In this document: positions 33,853 to 40,180 of the stretch, one piece after another | Layout of the letters: every line of letters begins with the position of its first letter | How positions within the stretch are numbered: the stretch's first letter is position 1 | Assembly: GCA_003223875.1 (NCBI GenBank) | Contig: QHWY01000107.1 | Coordinates: forward strand, 1 to 40,180 | Direction of reading: 5' to 3' | Origin: Acidobacteriota bacterium | Lineage (GTDB): Bacteria; Acidobacteriota; Terriglobia; 20CM-2-55-15 | Length of the DNA: 40,180 nucleotides | Position numbers and translations under genes: made by a program | Notes under the pieces: model-generated | Told to the model about the DNA's origin: nothing | Database searches by the model: none | The model's input: the letters and a program-made list of their open reading frames with translations, nothing else

Positions 33853-34404
33853 TCAACGTTCTCCCAGATCCGCGCGTAGCGCTTCCCGCTGTCCGTGTGT
33901 CAGTAGAGTCTCATTCTGGAGATCCACGAGATCGACGCCGACCGCGACAGGGACTGATCGGCCCGTTTTGAATTTCAGATACTGAACGGAACTGAGCCGT
34001 CCTTCACCGCGCTGGTGTTCGTCGCACATGGCTGGGATACGAGTTCCATTCTCGAGCACAACGTAGATTCTTTCGGGCAGACTCCACCATTCTCGTAGCT
34101 TCCGATCGCGCAGCGCGGGGTCTTCGATCTCGATCAACAGTGTGCAGCCGAGTTCCCCTTCACCGCCCAGGAGTTCGTTGTACGTATCGATTTCATGCGC
34201 GATATCGGACTCTCGGACAATACGCTCCGCGCGGATCATCTCCTGAATCTGGTAACGGACAGTGAGATGGTTTTCGAAAAGCAACGTCAGGTATTCGCCA
34301 ATATGGATGCGCCGAAGTTCCTTCGCTTTCATGACCTCCGCGCGAAACCGGGCACGCATGTCTTCATACGTCATATAGTCGACGATTTCCGGACGCTCAA
34401 CCAT
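33853..34404 (-). CDS. DUF3501 family protein
   Basis: Conserved protein of unknown biochemistry, found beside CCG-type Fe-S proteins and rubrerythrins. Seen in 183 residues: IVDYMTYEDMRARFRAEVMK at the start, LRRIHIGEYLTLLFENHLTV with RYQIQEMIRAERI, the typical DUF3501 core, and VGVDLVDLQNETLLTHGQRE near the end. Its start overlaps the Fe-S protein stop by eight bases, so translation is coupled. Role is inferred as an accessory of the peroxide-defence or redox module upstream. Confidence 0.85.
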   Translation of the reverse strand: MVERPEIVDYMTYEDMRARFRAEVMKAKELRRIHIGEYLTLLFENHLTVRYQIQEMIRAERIVRESDIAHEIDTYNELLGGEGELGCTLLIEIEDPALRDRKLREWWSLPERIYVVLENGTRIPAMCDEHQRGEGRLSSVQYLKFKTGRSVPVAVGVDLVDLQNETLLTHGQREALRADLGER

Positions 34405-35725
34405 CGAACCCGCTCTCTCGGTACGCGCGCGCCAAAATGGTCATCGGATGCATCGGGCGGACTCCGGCGTGTTGCTGAAACTGCAGCGCGGCCAGCGGGC
34501 AATCGGTTGCCCAGATTTCGGCCGCCGACTCCTTCATTCCCTCGAATGCTTTCTTGCCGATTCGTGCGGAGGGTTCGAATCCTTCTACGGTCATTGCGAA
34601 CGTGCCGTCGTGGCCGCAGCACTCCATGACGGTCGACGGCGAGACCCCAGGAATTTTTCGCAATAGATCTCTACCTTTAAAACCGATGGCTTGCGCGCGA
34701 AGATGGCACGGTGCGTGATAGGCGACCTTCTTTCCTGGTGTGCTACGGAAGTTCGTATTGAAACGCGCTTCATCACGGATGGACCAGAGGAACTCGCTTG
34801 GATCCATAACGGCCGCGGCAATCTTTTCTGCGGCCGGCCGGTCTTCCGGTGCGACAAGTGTGGGATGTTCTCGTCGCATCATCATCGAGCAAGTGGGGTT
34901 GATTGCAATGACCTTCGCGCCTCGTTCGACGAATGGCAGCAGGATGCGGAGGTTCGTCTTGACGTGGCGGCGAAGCGACTCCAGGTCACCCCGCTCCCAT
35001 GCCGGCATGCCGCAACATTCCAGACCGCGTGCACAACGAATGTCGACGCTGTTACGTTCGAGCACTTCGATCGTATCGCGGCCGATTTCCGGTTCGTTGT
35101 TCTGAACGTAGCATGTCTGGAACAAGACCGCTTCGCCGCCGGCCTCCGGTTTTATCTTTCCAGCGCGCGCTGCCCATCGCTCGAATGTCGTTCCGGTAAA
35201 GGTCGGAAGCAGCTTGTCGCGATGTATGCCGAGAACCTTCTCCAGAAAAATTCGATGCAAGCGGACGCGATTGGCAATGTTGGCGATGCCGAAACTAGCG
35301 CGTGCCATGGTTCCGGCGGTGTCAGGATCGCCAAGCACGTGATCGCGCAAGCGGAGTCCTTTGCGCTGGGCTTTCTGTGCAACATAGCGCTGCACCAGAC
35401 GTGGAAAATCCAGCTTGAACTCGTGGCCATCGCGCTCGGTGTAAGGACACTGGACCTCGCAAAGCTTGCACTGAAAGCACGAGTCCATGACCTTGGCTGT
35501 GTCTGCAGCGGTGATCTGCCGCACATCGCCGTCCTTAGCATCGATCGAGGAAAAAAGACTCGGAAAGCTGTCACAATATTTGAAGCAGAGCCGGCAGCCG
35601 TGGCAGATTTCGAACGTCCGGAGGATTTCCTTGTCGAGTGCCTCCGGGTCCCAATATTTCGCTTCCGAGGGATCGTAGGAGAGCCCATCCGTGGGCCGAT
35701 AGGCGATGTTTTTTGCTTGTTCCAC
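34397..35725 (-). CDS. CCG-domain iron-sulfur protein (GlpC/HdrD-like)
   Basis: Electron-transfer protein. Seen in 442 residues with GTG start at 35725: two N-terminal 4Fe-4S clusters, CHGCRLCFKYC and CFQCKLCEVQCPY; then two cysteine-rich CCG domains, ARGLECCGMPAW and VMECCGHDGTFAM, each with its upstream Cys motif (FQTCYVQNNEP, YHAPCHLRAQ). This is the layout of HdrD and of the GlpC/LutA/GlcF group. It starts 12 bases after the rubrerythrin gene and overlaps DUF3501. Inference: it delivers electrons to rubrerythrin for peroxide reduction, from a donor not seen here. A lone glycolate or glycerol-3-phosphate oxidase subunit is less likely, as no flavoprotein partner is nearby. Confidence 0.88.
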   Translation of the reverse strand: MEQAKNIAYRPTDGLSYDPSEAKYWDPEALDKEILRTFEICHGCRLCFKYCDSFPSLFSSIDAKDGDVRQITAADTAKVMDSCFQCKLCEVQCPYTERDGHEFKLDFPRLVQRYVAQKAQRKGLRLRDHVLGDPDTAGTMARASFGIANIANRVRLHRIFLEKVLGIHRDKLLPTFTGTTFERWAARAGKIKPEAGGEAVLFQTCYVQNNEPEIGRDTIEVLERNSVDIRCARGLECCGMPAWERGDLESLRRHVKTNLRILLPFVERGAKVIAINPTCSMMMRREHPTLVAPEDRPAAEKIAAAVMDPSEFLWSIRDEARFNTNFRSTPGKKVAYHAPCHLRAQAIGFKGRDLLRKIPGVSPSTVMECCGHDGTFAMTVEGFEPSARIGKKAFEGMKESAAEIWATDCPLAALQFQQHAGVRPMHPMTILARAYRESGFDG

Positions 35726-35737
35726 CTTCGGAGCCGA

Positions 35738-36157
35738 TCACGAAATCGATTTCAGAAGATTGCTGAATCTGCCGGCATGAGATTTTTCCGCCTTGGCCAG
35801 TGTTTCGAACCAGTCTGCGATTTCAGAAAAACCTTCTGCGCGAGCCGTCTTCGCCATTCCCGGATACATGTCCGTGTATTCGTGGGTTTCGCCGTGTACG
35901 GCGGATTTCAGATTGAGCGCGGTGTCGCCGAACGGCAGGTTGGTCGCGGGATCGCCTACCTTACGTAAATAATCGAGATGGCCATGGGCGTGGCCGGTTT
36001 CGCCTTCTGCCGTATCACGGAAATTGCCGGCAATCTCCGGATAACCTTCGACGTCGGCGACCTTTGCAAAATAGAGATACCTGCGGTTCGCCATCGATTC
36101 GCCGGCGAATGCATCACGCAAGTTTTGATGAGTTTTGCTTCCTTTCAGTTCCGCCAT
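35738..36157 (-). CDS. Rubrerythrin, diiron domain only
   Basis: Peroxide-reducing diiron protein. Seen: start MAELKGSKTHQNLRDAF at 36157 with AGAGGAGAAAAC upstream; the frame is open to 36262 but that would overlap the OxyR start. The 139 residues form a four-helix ferritin-like bundle with the ligand motifs FAGESMANRRYLYF, EGETGHAHGH (ExxH), VHGETHEYTDMY and AKAEKSHAGRF (ExxH). The C-terminal rubredoxin-like [Fe(SCys)4] domain of classical rubrerythrin is missing, so electrons must come from another protein, most likely the Fe-S protein encoded next. First gene of the three-gene unit. Confidence 0.9.
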   Translation of the reverse strand: MAELKGSKTHQNLRDAFAGESMANRRYLYFAKVADVEGYPEIAGNFRDTAEGETGHAHGHLDYLRKVGDPATNLPFGDTALNLKSAVHGETHEYTDMYPGMAKTARAEGFSEIADWFETLAKAEKSHAGRFSNLLKSIS

Positions 36158-36230
36158 AGTTTTCTCCTCTCTCTCCTTTTGTAACTGCCTAGTTTCTATT
36201 GAATGGTGTGATCTGTCTAACACATTGTTT

Positions 36231-36257
36231 CTATCTCGTCGATAGGCTATTCCTATC
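36231..36257. promoter_or_regulatory. Candidate OxyR operator between rubrerythrin and oxyR
   Basis: Three ATAG-type half-sites alternate in orientation at 10-11-base spacing: CTATC (36231-36235), GATAGG (36241-36246) and CCTATC (36252-36257). Each neighbouring pair forms a perfect small palindrome with a five-base spacer. OxyR operators consist of ATAG-type half-sites on successive helical turns. The site ends three bases before the oxyR ATG and lies 73 bases from the rubrerythrin start. A fourth half-site is not clear. Confidence 0.5.
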
Positions 36258-36260
36258 AAC

Positions 36261-37232
36261 ATGAAGACCTATAATTTCACACTCCGCCAACTTCAATATA
36301 TCGTTGCCGTGGCCGAAATGCTGAGCTTCCGAGGCGCAGCAGAGCTTTGTAATGTGTCACAGCCCTCGTTAAGCGCTCAGGTAGCGGAAATAGAAGCGGC
36401 TCTCGGCGTGCCGCTGTTTGAGCGTGATCGGCGTGGAGTGTTGGTGACGGTGGCCGGACAAGAAATTATCAGCAGGGCTCGCCGAGTGTTGTTGGAAGCG
36501 GATGACTTTATCGAGGCGGCGAATCGTTTCCTCGATCCGCTGGCGGGCACGCTTCGTATTGGGGTCATTCCGACGATTGGACCTTATCTGCTGCCTCGTG
36601 TCGTACCGGTGCTGCGGAAAGCGTACCCACGCATGATGCTCATCTGGATCGAAGATAAGACCGAGGTGCTCGTGCGTGCCGTCGGGCACGGCGACCTCGA
36701 CGCGGCTCTTCTGGCTCTGGAGGCCGATCTGGGAGGCCTCGATCACGAAGTGCTCGCTATCGACCCCTTTGTGCTCGCCACACCCCCCGACCATAAACTG
36801 AGCCGCAGCGCGAAACCAGTAAACCGAGCTCAACTGCGCGGGGAGCGCATTTTGTTGCTCGATGACGGCCACTGCTTTCGCGATCAGGTTTTGGAGTATT
36901 GTTCCAGCGCGATGCTCGAAGAACTCGGGTTTCGCGCTACAAGCCTGCCGACTCTGGCGCAAATGGTTTCCACCGGCGCGGGCATTACGCTGCTGCCGAG
37001 CATCGCGGTCTCGACGGAAGCCGGCCGTTCACAGCTTTCCATCCGACGCTTCTCGCGACCCGAGCCGTTCCGAACGATCGTGCTCGGATGGCGCCGCAAA
37101 TCGGCTTTCGCCGGCACACTACGCACAATCGCGGACACCATTCGGGGGGGCGCACACCTGAACTCGCGTAGTTCAGGTGTGCGCCCCCTCTTCAATGGAC
37201 GATTCCGAAGACAATCAGCAACGGAACGATAA
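36261..37232 (+). CDS. oxyR: OxyR-type LysR-family hydrogen-peroxide regulator
   Basis: Seen in 323 residues: N-terminal winged helix FTLRQLQYIVAVAEMLSFRG with SQPSLSAQVAEIE recognition helix; LysR effector domain with LRIGVIPTIGPYLLPR. The redox site is intact: DGHCFRDQVLEYC has Cys205 and Cys214, the counterparts of E. coli OxyR Cys199 and Cys208 with the same nine-residue spacing. It is divergent from rubrerythrin across 103 bases that hold a candidate operator. The last 25-30 residues (from GGAHLNSRSSGV on) are encoded by a hairpin and by sequence overlapping the convergent OPT gene, and look like a non-native extension. Confidence 0.9.
   Translation: MKTYNFTLRQLQYIVAVAEMLSFRGAAELCNVSQPSLSAQVAEIEAALGVPLFERDRRGVLVTVAGQEIISRARRVLLEADDFIEAANRFLDPLAGTLRIGVIPTIGPYLLPRVVPVLRKAYPRMMLIWIEDKTEVLVRAVGHGDLDAALLALEADLGGLDHEVLAIDPFVLATPPDHKLSRSAKPVNRAQLRGERILLLDDGHCFRDQVLEYCSSAMLEELGFRATSLPTLAQMVSTGAGITLLPSIAVSTEAGRSQLSIRRFSRPEPFRTIVLGWRRKSAFAGTLRTIADTIRGGAHLNSRSSGVRPLFNGRFRRQSATER
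37146..37188. terminator. Perfect 19-bp hairpin inside the 3' end of oxyR
   Basis: Arms 37146-37164 and 37170-37188 are exact reverse complements around a five-base loop; arm sequence GGGGGCGCACACCTGAACT. It lies between two convergent genes, so it may stop transcription in both directions, yet neither side has a T-run. Part of it is read as OxyR codons. It could equally be a mobile palindrome. Confidence 0.6.
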
Positions 37233-38958
37233 CGGCAATGATCGCTTCGCCGGCGATGAAACCGGAGGCAAGCGGCACCATATATAGCTCATGCGACCTC
37301 CGACCAGTGCGCCACCAAGAACGTTCAACCAAACTTCCCAAGAACATCACGAAAATCACGGCAGCCGGTACGAGCATTCCGATACCGATTCCCGTGGGCG
37401 AAGGCACCCAGTCTGTGCGTGTTTCGAGCAGGGCGAAAACAATGCCGAGAACTGCAGCGATCACCAGTGCCTCTACCGCGCCTGGCGGTAAAGCACTAAG
37501 TCCTTTCGAGAGAATTTCTGCAAACCCGGCCCATCTTCGCGAAATCGGCGACGAAAGACCCGCATGCTCGCCAACGATGCCGTAGGTGTCGCGCAGCAGG
37601 GGATAAGTCCATGATACCGCTGCTGCACCGATAGGCGTGGCCAGTAGTTGCATGATCGTCAGATTTTTCGGTGACGATCCGATCATGTGGCCTGCTTTGT
37701 AGTCCTGCATTAGCGCTTCGGATTCGACCGCGATTGTGCCCGTGGTTCCGCTCGCCACCATATTGGCGAGGATGTGGCCCGGAGCAAGGACGCCGAAGAT
37801 GACTTGCATTACATTCGAAAGCGAGCTGATCGGTCCCCAATTTGTTTCACCCAGCACTCGAAGTCCGACGAGCATCATCGGAATCGACAGCACGATCGCG
37901 GCCGTCGTCATCCATAGATCGAGTCCCAGATTCAGTTTTTGGGTGACGATCAGTGCAATACCGGTGACGACGACACCGGCGCCGACCCACTTCAGCGGAA
38001 AGCTATCGGTCCCCGCGCTACTGGTCGAAAGATTCCGGAATGTTTTTACGAGGATTTTCCAGCGCAAGATGAGCGCGGCCAGCCCGCTGGCGACGAGCAT
38101 GGCCGTTGCCGGCCACATCACCCAAAACAACACATCGTTCTTGGCGAAGTTTGCCCTGATGACGCCATAGTGGAGCAAGGCATAAGGCGCGATGATCCAC
38201 GACACAACCATACCGAGCAACATGCTTGCGTTGATTCGAAGACCAACCAGCATGCCCGATCCAAGCGACAGCAGGCTCCAGTTGACACCGACACCCGTGG
38301 TCATCATCACTGCGGTGCCGGCCAGGGTTACAGAGGGGAACCATGCCAAAACCCGCGCGTCTTCCGTCATCAACATGACAGCCGCGGACGCGATCGCGCC
38401 GATAGCGAGCGCTCGAGCGGCTAACCGCGCATCAGAGCCGCGCCCATCCAGCACGATGAGCGTCTCGCCCGCCGCCAACCCGTCGGCATACGTGAGCTTC
38501 TCGTCCACAACGAAATGCTGGCGCATGGGAACGGCCAGCAGGACACCGAGCAATCCGGCCGAGGTCAGCCACATGAACGATTGCATCGGCGTCAACGACA
38601 AGTTGAACGATACGGTCTGGCTGGCCCTCAACATATCGAAGGCTGCGAGCAGCACGCACATGAATGCCGTTTGGGCCGCGGCCGTGCCGGCGGTCTGGAC
38701 GATATTGTTTTCCCAGCGGTTGTAATCTTTGAAGGCGATGCCAAGAGCGAGATAGCCGAAGAACGCGGCGACCACGGAAACGTTCGGGCCAAAACCGAGC
38801 TTCAATACGATATATGGATACGACGCTCCCATCACCGCCGCGACCACTAGCCCGCAAAGAATCGATCGCATCGACAGTTCGCGAACGCCCGCCGGCTTTG
38901 CCGCCTCGGCATGCGCGTGAGCAGGGGCGCCTATTTCATTGGCGGTATCGCGTGCCAT
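37192..38958 (-). CDS. OPT-family oligopeptide/metal-chelate transporter
   Basis: Proton-coupled inner-membrane transporter for oligopeptides or metal-siderophore complexes. Seen in 588 residues: a soluble His/Ala-rich N-terminus, then about 14-16 hydrophobic helices. OPT features include LCGLVVAAVMGASYPYIVLK and GLGYLALGI-like helices (FFGYLALGIAFKDYNRWENN), YADGLAAGETLIVLDG, and AVESEALMQDYKAGHMIG followed by SSPKN. The last helices end FIAGEAIIAVIVPLLIVFG. The stop at 37192 overlaps the 3' end of oxyR by 41 bases, tail to tail. Substrate cannot be told; a His-rich start (PAHAHAEA) hints weakly at metal. Confidence 0.9.
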   Translation of the reverse strand: MARDTANEIGAPAHAHAEAAKPAGVRELSMRSILCGLVVAAVMGASYPYIVLKLGFGPNVSVVAAFFGYLALGIAFKDYNRWENNIVQTAGTAAAQTAFMCVLLAAFDMLRASQTVSFNLSLTPMQSFMWLTSAGLLGVLLAVPMRQHFVVDEKLTYADGLAAGETLIVLDGRGSDARLAARALAIGAIASAAVMLMTEDARVLAWFPSVTLAGTAVMMTTGVGVNWSLLSLGSGMLVGLRINASMLLGMVVSWIIAPYALLHYGVIRANFAKNDVLFWVMWPATAMLVASGLAALILRWKILVKTFRNLSTSSAGTDSFPLKWVGAGVVVTGIALIVTQKLNLGLDLWMTTAAIVLSIPMMLVGLRVLGETNWGPISSLSNVMQVIFGVLAPGHILANMVASGTTGTIAVESEALMQDYKAGHMIGSSPKNLTIMQLLATPIGAAAVSWTYPLLRDTYGIVGEHAGLSSPISRRWAGFAEILSKGLSALPPGAVEALVIAAVLGIVFALLETRTDWVPSPTGIGIGMLVPAAVIFVMFLGSLVERSWWRTGRRSHELYMVPLASGFIAGEAIIAVIVPLLIVFGIVH

Positions 38959-39007
38959 GTTCTCCTGGGTTGAGGTCCGCGCGTATTCTACTCGGAAACG
39001 CCATACT

Positions 39008-40180
39008 CTAGAAGTCCGGTTTCGTGTCCTTCAGAATTTCGGAAATCGCCTTGCGATCGGTTTCGGAAAGATGTCCGAAGTCGGCGCTTGTATCCTCACC
39101 GGACAGAACCTCGCGGAACCGGCGATAGACGTAGTCCTTCAGGCCATCGGGTATCGCATCGAAGGATTTCGAATACACAAGGTAACTCAGTGGGTAGCGT
39201 AGCAACCGCCGCTTGAGATCGAGTTCGCGCAGCGAGCGGCCGCGCTTGTCGCGCGGACCCTGACTCATGAATTCGCTGGCAAAAGCGGAGGTGCCAACCA
39301 CGGGCTCTGTTAAGGGTGTTTCGCCGGCAAACAACATTGCACGCACAATGCGCTCGCCTGCGTCCTTGACAATTTCAGCCATCTTGCCGGAGAGACCCTT
39401 TTCGATGGCGTCGTGTATCTCGTAAACACCGGAGGTGATCATATTGTGCACATGGGTCTGGTGGCCAAGGACCATCAGCGCCACGATGTCACTATGAGGT
39501 GAGAGATACTCCCTCGTGTCGAAACGTTTGCTGAGATCGGTCACATTCGCGCCAGCGCTCAGGTCCATGCGCGCGATAAACTTCTTCATATCGTCGATAT
39601 CGTCGGCGCGCGCCCGTACGATCGTGTTACCCAGATGTTGCTGCTTGCCGTGCGTGCCGGTGACGTACCATCCGCCCCACCGCTCTCGAAGCGGACTCTG
39701 ATCGTTGGTGATGAGCGCCGCGGCTTTTAGCGCGTTACCGTCCGGATTGGGCAGCACCGAAAGCATCAGAAGACGCGGAACGGCCGTGCTCGTCTGGAAA
39801 GTGTCGTGGCACACCAGGCACTCTTCCTTCTGCAGCTCCAGTACTGGATGCCGGTCGTCTTCCTGGCTCAATTTGTAGAACAGCGGCCCGGCCTGCGCGT
39901 CGACCGTAGCAACCTCAATGTACTGCCCGTGATTGACCCAGCCCACGTAGACATCGTCGTTGAAGTAAATCGCGCGAGGCGCGTTGGGCGCAATTTGAGT
40001 GAGTTGAAAGCTGGACTTCGAAAAGACCAATGTTTGCGACGAGATTGGAATCTTGTAGTGCTTCAAAAGGGAAGGAAGATATCCCCATTTGGGGAGTAAT
40101 CGAGCTTCATCTCCCCGGGCATGCTGTGGGATTGCCGATCTTGCCTCAAGGCCAGTGTGAGAACTGGAATCAGCACGAGG
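39008..40180 (-). CDS. Cytochrome c-type protein with one CxxCH, 5' end outside the window
   Basis: Seen: the frame is open from the window edge to 39008 (390 residues). A TTG near 40066 could serve as a start, but upstream codons look like coding sequence (RLLPKWGYLPSLLKHYKIP), so the gene is 5'-truncated by the window. KYKIPISSQTLVFSK-like and APRAIYFNDDVYVGWV strands are followed by one haem motif, CLVCH. Later His-rich helices (VALMVLGHQTHVHNMI) may supply the distal ligand or further function; the C-terminus is helical and soluble. I know such proteins only as an uncharacterised cytochrome c-domain family of acidobacteria and planctomycetes. Role unknown; probably periplasmic. It is upstream of the OPT gene on the same strand with a 49-base gap. 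Confidence 0.78.
   Translation of the reverse strand, partial: PRADSSSHTGLEARSAIPQHARGDEARLLPKWGYLPSLLKHYKIPISSQTLVFSKSSFQLTQIAPNAPRAIYFNDDVYVGWVNHGQYIEVATVDAQAGPLFYKLSQEDDRHPVLELQKEECLVCHDTFQTSTAVPRLLMLSVLPNPDGNALKAAALITNDQSPLRERWGGWYVTGTHGKQQHLGNTIVRARADDIDDMKKFIARMDLSAGANVTDLSKRFDTREYLSPHSDIVALMVLGHQTHVHNMITSGVYEIHDAIEKGLSGKMAEIVKDAGERIVRAMLFAGETPLTEPVVGTSAFASEFMSQGPRDKRGRSLRELDLKRRLLRYPLSYLVYSKSFDAIPDGLKDYVYRRFREVLSGEDTSADFGHLSETDRKAISEILKDTKPDF

Noticed and set aside
34691..35968. 425-codon plus-strand open frame
   Set aside because: Lies antisense to the CCG Fe-S protein and rubrerythrin, which have full motif sets. No domain, signal or RBS; a codon-bias shadow.

Overview
The window reads as a chromosomal stretch of an acidobacterium, close to the Solibacter/Bryobacter type. 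The best marker is the very large TonB-dependent receptor with an N-terminal carboxypeptidase-regulatory domain (9069-12299). Supporting signs are the NHL-type propeller family, the regulatory-domain cytochrome c, small conserved proteins I associate with that phylum, and dispersed GC-rich palindromes between genes. This placement is inference from protein families; no rRNA or tRNA gene is visible.

Layout. 1-1300: the start of a Tat-exported alpha/beta hydrolase cut by the window edge, then gene debris (protein-kinase fragment, PIN-domain fragment with a one-base frameshift). 1303-2538: Fic protein. 2539-8768: a 42-bp tandem repeat, a secreted beta-propeller gene broken by one in-frame TGA, an overlapping thioredoxin/TPR gene, and a large secreted protein with a His-rich tail. 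9069-12299: TonB receptor. 12354-12443: a perfect 36-bp inverted repeat in the divergent gap before apbE. 12466-15430: apbE, a small exported protein, and a NosR-like flavin/polyferredoxin electron-transfer pair split over two genes. 15442-15700: a large nested palindrome. 15756-19576: exported cupin-like protein, two small conserved genes, FecR-domain protein with a phosphatase relic behind it, and a Tat-exported DsrE-like protein. 19598-19990: a 159-bp MITE-like element and an alcohol dehydrogenase relic.

20000-26357 (minus strand) is the most interesting region, a nitrite uptake and assimilation operon: FNT channel, outer-membrane porin, NirB-like flavoprotein, NirA-type sirohaem reductase fused to a NirD/Rieske domain, and a free PII protein. 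The flavoprotein ends in a complete PII domain where canonical NirB would continue into its iron-sulfur and sirohaem parts. A near-consensus sigma-54 promoter (26390-26405) lies just upstream of the first gene. Together these suggest a nitrite reductase whose electron-input subunit senses nitrogen/energy status directly. A ModA-like binding protein and a small zinc-ribbon protein lie just upstream.

27398-33847: methyltransferase, MpaB-type oxygenase, single-domain response regulator, amidohydrolase relic, a second copy of the long palindrome, a cytochrome c/propeller protein paired with a subclass-B3-like metallo-beta-lactamase, and a coiled-coil protein. 33853-37232: a peroxide-defence block (rubrerythrin, CCG-domain Fe-S protein, DUF3501) divergent from an OxyR-type regulator that keeps both redox cysteines. 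37192-40180: OPT-family transporter and a cytochrome c-type protein that runs off the window end.
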